This document shows, piece after piece, positions 38,401 to 48,997 of a DNA stretch of 64,000 bases. The DNA is taken from the NCBI GenBank assembly GCA_004335635.1, contig QAXH01005712.1, positions 17,373-81,372 of the forward strand, written 5' to 3'. Within the stretch, counting starts at the first letter, position 1. Every line of letters begins with the position of its first letter. Source of the DNA: Chloromonas sp. AAM2 (Eukaryota; Chlorophyta; Chlorophyceae; Chlamydomonadales; Chlamydomonadaceae). Made by a program: the position numbers and the translations under genes. The notes under the pieces were generated by a model. That model worked only from the letters and a program-made list of their open reading frames with translations. It was not told the origin of the DNA and did no database searches.

Positions 38401-40381
38401 GGAAATGCAGGTGGGAAACTGACAGCGTGCATGGGTGCGCACTGGTGAGGTAGATACCATTGGGGTGCATGGGCGTGTAAAGAAACATCACCAGCCCCAT
38501 TTTCAGGTGGTACAAGCTTTGGCGGCAGTGGCAGGGTCAGTGAGGAGCATGTGGATTGGTCAGGTCGACATGATTCATGAGTGGGTCGTGCGCATACTGC
38601 AATGTGAAGGGTTTGTTGTGTTCACGTGCAGCTTGAGAGCAGTGAGCGTGAGCGGCGGCTGGAGGTGGCGGTTGTCACCAACAACAGCCTCATGGCCAGA
38701 GAACAGGTCAGCACGTGCAGAGACAAACCCGCATGTGCAGCAATCAAGCTCCCCTTTGCCTGCTGTGTGTGCGTGTTGACTGGTTCAGGCGTTGCAATGG
38801 TTGGCAAGGGTTGTTGCATGCTCAGCATAGCACTGCTAAGCCCAACTAACCTGGCGCTGCATGATGCATGATGCTGCACACAGGGTGGGGCTGCTGCCAC
38901 AGCCATAGCACAGCTTCAGTGCGAGGCGGCAGCGCTGCGGGAGGCCAATGCTGCCCTGCAGCATCAGCAGCAGAATCCGACCCTGACCCAGCAGCAGCAG
39001 TTGCAGGCCTCAGAATGGCAGGCAGAGCTGGCCGCAGCACAGAAGCAGCTGCAAGCTCTGGACCAGGTCAATCAGCAACTTGCTGATGAGAAAGCTACCA
39101 CCATTGCTTTGTCCGAGGTATCTGCTGCTTTAATGTAGAAAAGTTACACTGGTCTGCGTGTGCAGAGACATGAACCGCTCTGCTGTGCTTCATCAAGCCA
39201 GATCCTTGCTGGCCCTAAGCTGCACTTGGGAATGCATTTGGCCTCACTCGTCCTAGCAGCTCGTGTGCACAGATGGGTTGACTGTGCTTCCTCACGGATG
39301 TTGCTGCTGCAGGAGATCCAGGTGTTGCATCACAGGCTGGTTGTCAGCGAGCGTGTGCTGGAGCAGCGCGCCACAGCCGGCCACCTGTTGAGCGGCACAC
39401 AACCGCTTCAGGGCTCAGCACACCTGCCACCCGACGTGCATTTGACAATCAACAGGTGAATGACGTGTACAGTGAAGTTCAGCTCATTACCAAGAGAGGT
39501 TCTGATTTCAGTTGTCCCATCAGTGCACTGGTAGCTGGCATGGTGGTGGCAAGGCAAGCGAGCCGGTCATGTTGCCTCAATTGCGGTCGAGCTCGGTCCA
39601 AGGTGCCAAGGGAAGAGTGGAACAACGCTTCTAAGCAATGCTTCTGCAGGTACTGGTCTCCTGCCGGTCTGCACTTTGCACTGATCAAGGCGCTGGCCAT
39701 GCGTGAGACACAGCTCCAGTCATGTGCCGAGTTCCTTGGCATGCGAGTCACACCGGAACAGGAGCAGGTGCGCACAGCTGCTGGTACATGGTAGCAGCTC
39801 AGGCCAGTTGCACAGAGTTTCTCCTGTGCTTGGTGCAGCCAGCGTGTCTTGTTGATGTTGGAACAGGTTCTGCAAGTATCGGGGACAAGATCAGACGATT
39901 TGAACATATTTCCGGGATGTGTAAAGACAAGTAGCACAACCTGTTCAGCTCCTGCTGGATTTGCCACGTCAGTGATGGCAGGGCATGGATTGCTCAACTG
40001 GCTTGCCTTGCAGGGCGCGATGTGATGACGAGCATACTTGCACCCTTACCTTATTCTGGCTTTTGACTGCCTGCCATGCGGCATGTTCCGTTACACCGGA
40101 TTTGCACCTTTTGCCTTGTGATTTGAGTGTGCGAATGTAAACGTGTGCTGATGGCAGAGTAAAATTAAACCTTGAAGTCTTGCTTCGTTGCAGTTCTTGC
40201 TTTGTCCATGCTTTTGCAGGTTGTGGTCACGTGCGTGTGGCAGTCCCGGTCTGCGTTTGAGGCCTGGTCCAGAGATCGCTCTGCCCAGGCCCTCCTGCCA
40301 GCGCTACCCCAAGGAATCATGCAGTATCCGTCCAAGGGAGAGGGCGTGCCAGAGATGTATGTACCCATCAAACAATCCTGA
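35500..40381 (+). CDS. Long coiled-coil protein with possible ABM-like C-terminus
   Basis: Exons 35500-35798, 35983-36074, 36240-36390, 36537-36624, 36847-36942, 37125-37235, 37457-37582, 37843-37908, 38195-38410, 38632-38706, 38884-39117, 39313-39455, 39650-39767 and 40220-40381 give 659 in-frame codons to TGA 40379-40381. After a polar N-terminal part, nearly the whole chain is Ala/Gln/Glu/Leu/Arg-rich coiled coil (for example AERAALQMQLEQARAAAAQ and LTQQLAQTQAELAEARRA). The last two exons are different: VVVTCVWQSRSAFEAWSRD resembles the second half of an antibiotic-biosynthesis-monooxygenase (ABM) fold, a small dimeric ferredoxin-like domain. That resemblance is weak and from memory. The family is not recognised. 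The N-terminus is incomplete because the exon at 35500 begins after an acceptor. Confidence 0.7.
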
Positions 40382-41027
40382 AGTCAGACTCCTTGATCGG
40401 AATTCTTTATTTATCCCAGTGCAGCAGCAGTCTGGGCTGCATAACTCATTTACTCACAAACACACCGTTTCAGCAGGAGAACGTCAAAATCAAGATGAGT
40501 GAAGAAACCTTGCAAGTTGAGAAATCCACAGTGATCAATAGCGTGACAAGGGCTTAGCTACTTTTTCCCACAAGGCAGACCCACAATGCAGTGTGCGTCA
40601 GGCCCCAGGCAACTGCAGGTTGTCCTGTTCGTGAGCACTGCAATAAAGCCGCCGAGTTCAAGAATTATTCCTCGAGGAGTGTAATCCGCATCGTACAAAT
40701 CAACCAGCTAAGTCTTTGCCTACAGGCAGACCTACAACACAATGTGCACTATGTTCGAGGCGACATTAGACCGTCCAGCTCATGTTCATTCACAGACAAT
40801 TGCACAAGGAACACCTTTGACGCGCAGCTGTTCCAGCGCTTGCTGTCATTTTTCAATCATTCTTGATGAAGTGAAGCAGAGGATGAGCAAGGGAGTGTCG
40901 AACAGCAAGTGTCCAGCTGCCTAAGGCGAGAAGCAAATATGACTGCCCAGCTGCCAAAGCATCGCCCTGGGTCCACAGCTGCTGCCATGTCCACTGGCCT
41001 GGTAAACACCAGACTGTGGCTGTTGGA
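40382..41027. other. Intergenic region between the coiled-coil gene and ATE1 (convergent)
   Basis: About 645 bp between two stop codons facing each other. A TGTAA near 40678 could serve the plus-strand gene. No exon or repeat was recognised. Confidence 0.6.
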
Positions 41028-44000
41028 TCACTCCAGGCAGTAGACGAACCTGCGCCCCAGGGACCCCACCAGCTGCAGCCAATCCTGTATGTGCTGGTTG
41101 ATCATCCTTGTGCCCGCAGCTGTGATCTCCTGGCGCAGCACCTGAGACACACCGTAGACAAGGAGCAGCACACGAAGAAATATGTTTGGAATGTTGGTTA
41201 CAGGCGCAGGTCTGTGTACCATGCAAGAAACAGATCGATAGCGTCTGTTTGAACTGCTGCCTAAACACTGTTTGTGCGCCTTTATTACTACACTGGCCAA
41301 TCCTGTGCCATCACTTGCCCTGTGGCGCACCTTCCAATGTGTGGTCTTGCCCCACAGCAGCACCGTCACGTCCCCTGCTGACACTTCGTCTGCATTGCTC
41401 TCGCACTCTCCCGGACGCAACTTCATACTGTCCTTGCTGGCGACCCTGGTAGCACCGCCACCCGATGTCCCTGGTGCTGTCTTACCACTACCTGCCCCCT
41501 GCCGTGCACCGGGAGCAGGCAGCGCATCACTTGCAGCCGCCTGCCGGCCTGCTGACTCGCCTCTGCTGCTGTTGCCAGCTTCACACAGAGCATCAGAGCC
41601 GGGAAGCAGCTGCAGCCCAGCAGCAGCAGCGGAGGCTCCGGCCTCCAGCTCAGTGTGTGCCCAGTTGCGGAAGGCCGTCACGCCAGGCAGGGTGGAGAGC
41701 GTGGCACATGGCTGCTGGTCCAGTGCAGTGAGGACCGGTGGAGAGATGCGCACCCACACCTGCAACCAAATCGAGGGCTTCATTGTGAATGCGCACACAA
41801 GGCATCGACGTGCCTGGAAACCCATGCATGTGACAGTAGGAATGCACACCAGGCCTTGCCGCTGTGAATGCTGAGGTCGCAACATGTACACTGCACCTCT
41901 CCAGACCGTCGACGGCTCTTCACTCAGCAAGAGCAAGGCTGTACCGTCCAGGCGCACAGAAAAAGCATCAGTCGATGTCGCGATCAATGATTGTCGACTC
42001 ATTGGCAGATGTGTGGTCAAAAGTCAACCAGCTTCCAGTCCTTGTACAGAATATTAACGGTCTTTCAAACTGAATTCCTTACACCACTCTCACGTTGTTT
42101 GTTGGGCACAGAAGATCTGAGGGGCGGTAGTCGGCCTTGTAGCGCATCTTGTGGCAGCTGTGGATGTAGAACCCCATGTAGAGCCACTTCAGGTCTGGAC
42201 ACACCTTGGATGCCTGAGAGGTACAAACACCAACAAACATCAGCTGCCGTCTCAACTCTCGAACGTATTTCTTACTTTCCAGCTACCCTTCCAAGAGCTC
42301 CAATCAGGGATTAGCGGCATGTACAGGCACTGCGACCTCCTGAGTAATCGTGAGTCAATTCAAACCCCTACAATCCAGCATGGTCCTGTCACCTGCTTCG
42401 CCCCACCTGCTGCACCCAGATCAGTTCATACAGAGCCGTGAGTCTTCCCAGTCCCAGGCTGCGCAGGGCAGGGTCCCAGAACAGGTACACGGAGGACAGG
42501 CAGCGGGGGAGGAGGTCAACCACACCCACTGCAACCAACTGGCCTGCGCGCAACAGAAAGCTCATCTGCAGTCAACCTACTGGGAGGGCGATATCAGGAA
42601 TCAAAAGAGCCAGCTAAGGCTATGAGCATGTGTACAGCAGCAGCCAACACGTCTCAACCTCATCCCCACTCAACTTGCATTTGGACCAGCTGCGGCTGTG
42701 ACCACACAGAACAATCTTCATTCGCATGCCTAGCACAGCAGTCACCAGGACAGCAGATGAGACTTGTCCGGCCTCAACCTGAAATTGGCGCTGAAGGACG
42801 GATCTCAATTCAGAAGATAGTCTGGTCCTTATGGTTGGCTGGCTGCATCAATCAAGCCAGCTATGCGAACTGAGCAATGTTTAGCATCCCAGCTCACCAT
42901 CAATGCGATATTGCATATGAAAGCTACCAAAGCCGACTGATGGAGCAGCATCTCGCCCAGCCGCACCGCTGACGTCAGCATCTGCCAGTGCCTGTGCAGC
43001 CCCTGCCTCCAAGGGCCTGCCCCCTGCACGTGTCACTGTTGTTGCAGCTGCAGTGGCATGTGCTGCAGTGACGGTAATGGGTGAAGCGGTTGTGCTGGAC
43101 GCTGGTGTTGGCGTGTGCTTGCGTTGCCCTGCCTTGGGCAGAGGCGTGTCAACAAGGAAGCTCTTGTACTGGGCCGGTGTGATGTCCTCTGGTGCGTCGT
43201 TGTGCTGGGCCGTCTGGTACCTGAAGGACAGGGGCAAGATCACGTGTGTTGGCCAGATGCGGGCACGGGATGCTGTTAGCCGACCCCAGCTGGACAGTAG
43301 AAAGGGTAGGGCTGCATGGCAGCTTCACCGTCTTGTAAACTTTGCTGATTGATCTGGTCATCAATGTCCACACATGCGTGCATGGACTGGCCAATCCCCA
43401 TGCCTGTCAGCGTGCAATCTGCACCCCTGACCATCCCGGTCTGCACCCTTGTCCCGCAGTCCCTGTCGCATTCATCCCTCGTCCCCACCGCTTGTAGAGC
43501 TGGTACTCTTCCTCGATGAATTGACTGGGCACCATCACCACCTCCAGCCTGCTGCTGCCCTCTGTGCCCGCACCCGCTTTGCCACCAGCACCGCCCGCCC
43601 CTGCCGTGGTCGCTGCTGGCCCACCGCAGCCTGCTCCGCTGCTGCTGGCCCCGCCATTGCCTGCTACAGCTTGGCTATTATCCTGGTCAATTTTGGCCTG
43701 CTTGGAATACCGAGCGACCTGCACTGCACCCCCATCACATGCTGCTGACTGCGATGTGTCAGCCCAGGGCAGCAGGAAGTTCAGATAACCGCCTGCCGCT
43801 GCCACCTGGCAGCTGCCCAGAACGCGCAGCAACGAGTCACAGCCTGCTGCATGTTTGTCTGCCGTGGGTGATGGTGCATTGCCTGTCTGCGTGGCTAAGG
43901 TTCCAACATCAGCCTTGACCCTGGCAACAGCGGCATCCACTGCTTGCATGGGTTTGGTGTTCTGTGCATCCTTGTGCATGCTGGCAACAGGTAAGGCTGC

Positions 44001-45552
44001 TCCACTGCACAAACCATGCTGAATGTGCACCAACGCTTCGTGCATGTGTGTGGCTAGCTCGGCAGGCGTGGCTCGCCCTGCTTGGTGGCCAGGTGTGTTT
44101 GAATCTGACCCAACTGCGTGTGGATTTGGATGATGAGCACGCTGGGCTGCTGCTGCCAGCGCAAAGCAGCAGGGCGATGATAGCTCGAGGCAGGACTGAC
44201 CTTCCCTGCTGTCGGAGATGACGGTGTTGCCACTGCTGTTCCGCTTGAGTGCCCGTGAGGAGGAGAGGCTCCCTTCCCCCCCCAGGCCTGCACCTGATGC
44301 GTGCACTGCCTCCACCGCCCCTTCCACGCCCACTCCTAACGATGATGATGGATCCAATGCAGTACTGTTTGGTAGCCCTACTGCCCTTGGTGGTCCTGCC
44401 CCTCGAGCACCACTCGCCATGCGTGCTGTCGGTTGCTGTGCATGCTGTTCCGCTTTCCGCTGCTTTGGTCTGCCGCTGCTTCTGGGCACGACCATCAGGG
44501 CAGGCATGTCCATCTGCAGTGTGCAACATGTCAATGTCCAGCAAATCACCACTAGTGGTCCTGCATGAATACTACTGGTCATAGGACCTGATGTAACACA
44601 TGCGCAGATTGCGCAGTACCCCAACGACACAAGCACAAGGCGGGTACCAGTATGCGTGTTAATCCTCAGTTCCATACCTGTTCAGGGAGGATGCCTGCAG
44701 CCTGGAGTATTTGAGCTGCAGCCGACAGCATGGTGGCCAGGGCAGGCTTTGCTTGAAGGTCCTGCAGCCGTGAGGGCTGGGCGGGTGTGTGGCTTGACTG
44801 TGCTGTCTGCTGCTGCTGCTGCTGCTGCTGCTTACCGCCAGCACCGTTGGGTATGGCTGCCAGATGAATCGGAGCGCCGTGTCCGTCCAAATAGCGAGCC
44901 ATCTTCTTGAGCATGCGCACTTGATCTCTGTCTGGTTCAAACTCGTTTGCTGGCATGCGTATTGTGTACGGAGGGCAGCATGTCTGCTGGCTGTTGGGCT
45001 GCAAGCATGTCCGACGTGATGAGAGGCTTGATGTCAGCGCGGTCACATGCATATCACCGCTAGAAGCATGACGAAAAGTTGTGTAATGTTCTTGAACATA
45101 CTGCCTGGGCCATGTGATGGCAGCAGCATCAAATAGCATACGTGCACGGCTCGAGTTACCAATTGATACACTCAGCTGCTCTTACCTTGTAAATGTACTT
45201 GCCGGACCTGCGCCAGCCTAGGTCGATCAGGTCTGCGAGCAAGGCACACAGCCTGTGTTTGAAGTAGTTCGCCCGATGGTACCTGTCGGTTGTACATGTG
45301 CTGAGCGAGCAAATGCGGCATGAAGCATGCTTCACCTTGGTAGTCCTGAACCGTAAGAGTCTTGGCAATCATGCCTGCGTAACACCAACATGATGTGGTC
45401 AAGCATGTGATGTATGATCTGTGAGCTGCTTACTGACTCATGCTACTGCATGCGGGCTCACCATGCGAGCAACTGGAGTCCTGCCCGCCGCAGTAGCCAC
45501 AGGACCCGCACTGAGACCCCACGTCAGTGATTTGGCTGGCTGTGCTAGACAT
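41028..45552 (-). CDS. ATE1: Arginyl-tRNA--protein transferase (ATE1)
   Basis: Transfers Arg from Arg-tRNA to acidic N-termini, marking proteins for the N-degron pathway. Exons 5' to 3': 45552-45462, 45374-45336, 45232-45186, 44998-44678, 44513-43489, 43220-42898, 42543-42407, 42213-42094, 41759-41331, 41141-41028; 881 residues from ATG 45552 to TGA at 41030-41028. The N-domain has CGSCGYC (residues 15-21), the Cys cluster that binds heme or Fe-S in the family, then [23 protein letters not shown] and [10 protein letters not shown]. The C-domain (GNAT-like fold) has [69 protein letters not shown] and RPSDLLCP. The family is usually 500-600 residues. The excess is a low-complexity insert (about residues 140-480, starting with poly-Gln) and an Ala/Ser/Gly insert in exon 9. 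It starts 257 bp from the divergent pentapeptide gene. Confidence 0.94.
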
Positions 45553-45809
45553 GATGGGCACTTGGTTGCGTTGACAGCCCCTGGACAGTCTCCTCAGGGG
45601 TTTGGACAGCCTGGCATACTTGCAATCGGATGCCAATCCGTCACTTGGTAGCGTAACTGCTGGTGGCCTGCTTTTCTGGAGTTACCAGAAGGAGAAAGGC
45701 CAGAAGGGAAAAGCCCTAACCAACTCAACTACCCGATTGATTGATCTTCCGTCCGAAAGCGAAATAAATCGACGATCTGCTCTAGCTTGCGCACATTAGT
45801 CTTCTCAAC
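45553..45809. promoter_or_regulatory. Compact bidirectional promoter region (ATE1 / lumen pentapeptide gene)
   Basis: Only 257 bp separate the inferred ATG of ATE1 (minus strand, 45552) from the ATG of the pentapeptide-repeat gene (plus strand, 45810). Both genes are well supported, so both promoters and 5' UTRs must fit here unless upstream non-coding exons exist. I see no convincing TATA box in either direction. Confidence 0.6.
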
Positions 45810-48320
45810 ATGTACGCAAAACTTTCCAGTGCTCCATCGGTGAAGACTGCGGCCAGATGCAGGAGTGTGAGCGCCTGCTCTGTGAAGCCTTCAGTGGTCC
45901 AGCCTGAGACTCACTGGACCACACATACAGTGGCAGCCATTGCCGCGGCATGCATCATGCTATCCAGTGCTGGGCCAGTCGAAGCTGCCAAAGGCCCAGC
46001 AAAAACGCCTCCTGTGGTTGAGGTAGAAGGTAAGATTCTCACCAGTAAGTTCTACTTAAGGAGGTGCACATCCGGGCATTGTGGATGGGTATTGGAATGT
46101 TGTTATTGTATGAAGTGCTGATCCGGGTGCAAACAAACCTTGTATCCACCAATGGAAGGGGATACACGTCCCTACACCAGTAATACCACATGAGGTGCAA
46201 CACTTAAGGACGCATGCTCGACCAATGGAAGAAGGCGTTACACCTTGGCACAATGGGCACTGGCCTTACCCTGCAGGCCGGTGCAGCCTTGAGACGCTGG
46301 ATAACTTTGCTGATACACGTGCAATGTTCTCCCAGGTAATGATGATGGTGCATCATTCGCTTTCTTTCAAGCAGAGTCTTATGGATGGCCTTTGTCTGTG
46401 CAGCAGCAGGCCTGCATAAGATCCCATCACATGCAGGACACCAACCAGCTGAAGCATATCCTCAGCCACGGTGCCAAACTCAAGCCAATACAAACCTGGG
46501 CGACAAACAGACACAGTGTGGTGTCTTGTGCCACGAATTGGTCGATGGCCGATCGGTGCCTGATGTGCCTTGTGCCACAGTCTGGGCAACATGTCTCATT
46601 GAGCATGGCCAACTGTCTGCACCCGGACATGTGCACATGCTCAGGACGCATGGCTTGTTGCCCCTGCTGCCCGCCCAGGAAGCAGCCTCAGGCGCCATGA
46701 CAGAGGCGAATGTGGATGTGCGGGGCTGCGACTTCAGCAACCAGGATCTCTCCTCTAAGGTAAGAGCAATCCAAGGACAGTCACAAGCGTGCAAAATGCT
46801 CCTCGGGTGCAAAATGCACGCTGCTTTCCAAGCGGGGCGGCCGGGGCAAAACAAGCAACAGGAAGATCACCAAGAGGGCATTTGTGACCAGCAGTGCTTC
46901 AGAAGCCATCAGACCACAGCACCTGATTTGGCCAACCCCCGGTTTACAGGCCACAGCAGTCACTTTGCAACTCAGCCGGCTGTATGCTGCAGGCAGACCA
47001 ACCAACACAACGATCAAGCACACCAGTCATGGTTGATTTGCTGGTGTGCGTCATATCATGTGAGCAGGTTATGAGCGGAGTGCTGTTCCAAAACTCTAAC
47101 TTCAGCGGCGTTAACTTCAGTGGGGTGCAGATGGCCAGGGCGGATGCACGAGGTGCGCCATCCTCAAGTTGTGTGCAGGTGATAGTCATGTGCAGGTACT
47201 GGCCTGTGCATACATGTGCCGGGGTATCCTAAGGCGCAGATCGCAGGGCTAGCCGACTTGATCAATATGCAGGCCCTGTGCCATGCTGGTTTGTGCACCT
47301 CTGCCCCCATAACTCGGGCTGTGCTCCGGGCGCATGCGTCACTTCACGTCACAGCCCACCTGCAGTTTATCACAATGCGCATGCCCTGCAGGAGCCAACC
47401 TGTCTGGGGCGAACTTGTCAGACGTGAACGCGTACAAGTGAGTCAAGCCTGGCAAGCACATGTGTTAGGCAATCCGCGCATGGCGGCTGGCAACCAGCTG
47501 TCACCCTGCTCTGACGGCATGGCGCAAATCTGGCCTGGATCGACATGCATGATATGTGCAGAGTTCGCAATCGTTGCAAACCTGTCCTTTTCTGTCAACC
47601 AAGTAAGACGTCCAGGCTACTGTTTTGCGGGTCAAGTCTAAGGTGTCCCTGGCTTGCTGTCTGGCTGCAGCACTATGTTTGATGGGGCCGACCTGTCGGA
47701 CGCTCAGTTCGACAACGCAATCCTGTCATCCGCCTCCTTCGGCCAGTTTCAAGGAACGTGAGTCCACTGGCCATGGCCAGGCACGCCACGACACTTTGTA
47801 ACACAGAATAGACATGGTGTTGCATCCTTGCACATACGACTGCATTTGGGATGCTCAGCCTGGAATTTCATTCTAATTTTATATGCCGCCTACGTGCTGA
47901 TAATGTCACACATCTGATCCCAGTTGCCAGCCACATGGTGAAGCTACATGCCGTACTAAGCCATTTCAGCTGTGGTTAGCTCACCTGACATGAAGCCAAT
48001 GCTTTGTCTCTTTGTCAAGTCCTGTTCTGGCTATTCAACTGGTGCCTACCCTGTGATTGCAGGTGGACCAACCTCAAAGGAGCCAAGTTTGAGGGAGCGC
48101 TGCTGAGCAGCAGCGATATCGGTGAGTGTGAAATAGGTGCATAGCCAGGCGTGCGGTTGAAGGCAACAGGTTGGAGGACTTGACCAGTGCAAGCCTGTTC
48201 AGTAGCATGTGTCGACAGTGTCACATGCTTGTCACGTGCTGCACAGGTCGCATCTGTGCCAACCCCACACTGGACGTTTCAACAAGGAAGTACGAGCTGG
48301 GGTGCCGTGGCTCCCGATGA
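45810..48320 (+). CDS. Thylakoid-lumen pentapeptide-repeat protein (TL17-like)
   Basis: Exons 45810-46029, 46277-46335, 46679-46759, 47068-47152, 47392-47437, 47671-47757, 48063-48121 and 48247-48320; 236 residues, TGA at 48318-48320. The N-terminus is a bipartite targeting peptide: a Ser/Arg/Lys-rich chloroplast transit part (MYAKLSSAPSVKTAARCRS), then a hydrophobic segment (AAIAAACIMLSSAGPVEA) with an Ala-x-Ala cleavage site near residue 60. The mature protein has the family's CSLETLDNFADTRAMFS stretch. Pentapeptide repeats follow: FQNSNFSGVNFSGVQMARAD, GANLSGANLSDVNAY, FDGADLSDAQFDNAILSSAS and LKGAKFEGALLSSSD. It ends with ICANPTLD and a paired Cys (ELGC), as in plant TL17.4-type lumen proteins. 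Function in the lumen is unknown for the family. The first transmembrane-like segment lacks a clear twin Arg, so Sec routing is likely. Confidence 0.9.
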
Positions 48321-48460
48321 TGCGCATTGGGACACACGTGTGCGCGCACAGCCTGGTCACCACGTAGTACCAAAAGTCGACCCACTCAGATATGCACACA
48401 TGCATTGCAGAGTCGCTGGTAGCAGCACTGATCAAGTACAGCAGATTGTACAGGAGAATG

Positions 48461-48769
48461 TACTAGAAGAAATTTTTACAATTTGCGCACGGAATGGGGG
48501 AACTCTGATAGAGTAAGGAGATTAACATATGTCACACTATACCCCCGACTTTGGCAGTACATCGCAGCCCATCGTATAACCCCACTACATCGCGGGACTT
48601 CAGCGCATCGATAACTACCCACTGCATGGCGTAGTACAGAATCTACCCACAGTTCGGGGGTATAGTGTGACATATGTTAATCTCCTTACTCTATCAGAGT
48701 TCCCCCATTCCCTGTACTGTCAGCAAACAGTTGATGTTTGCGTTGGACGTGCTGCATGGTGTGCACTCC
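48461..48769. repeat. Repeat copy interrupted by an inverted-repeat element (filled site)
   Basis: The flanks 48461-48489 and 48723-48769 together match, on the opposite strand and without gaps, the continuous 73-bp copy at 60968-61040, with 67 of 73 positions identical. The flanks share a GCA at the junction that is present once in the uninterrupted copy. The family's nature is unknown; the conserved stretch includes TTGCGTTGGACGTGCT. Confidence 0.85.
48490..48722. mobile_element. MITE-like element, 58-bp perfect inverted repeats, 3-bp target duplication
   Basis: Arms 48491-48548 and 48654-48711 are perfect reverse complements over 58 bp, separated by 105 bp. Arm ends are GGAATGGGGGAACTC and its inverse. 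Compared with the uninterrupted copy of the host repeat at 60968-61040, the inserted DNA is about 233 bp flanked by GCA on each side, the apparent target-site duplication. The right arm is followed by 11 extra bases (CTGTACTGTCA) before the duplication, so the termini are not symmetrical. There is no coding capacity. It lies between the convergent 3' ends of two lumen-protein genes. Identical arms suggest a recent insertion. Confidence 0.85.
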
Positions 48770-48997
48770 CTCCTTGTAATAATAACAAAGTGACACTGGA
48801 TGTGTGACTGGATCTATGGATCTACATGTGTTCCTACGGATTTCGTGACTGATAGATGCTTCAAAAGCGCCACAGAAACAATCATTGCATGGAAACGACT
48901 GCTGCGGACGGAGGACGTGTGGGTACACAACAGCACGGGTGCGACTGACAAACACGCAGTCCTGTCCTGCCCAGCGCGTAAACCAACTCAGCAAATG

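Noticed and set aside
41331..42020. Extra ATE1 exon between 42094 and 41759
   Set aside because: The frame is open there, but the conserved order [11 protein letters not shown] then VWVRI is obtained by joining the exon ending at 42094 directly to the one starting at 41759.
43909..44544. 211-codon minus-strand frame
   Set aside because: It overlaps the long ATE1 exon in another frame. The ATE1 frame is the one that joins conserved blocks on both sides by phase.
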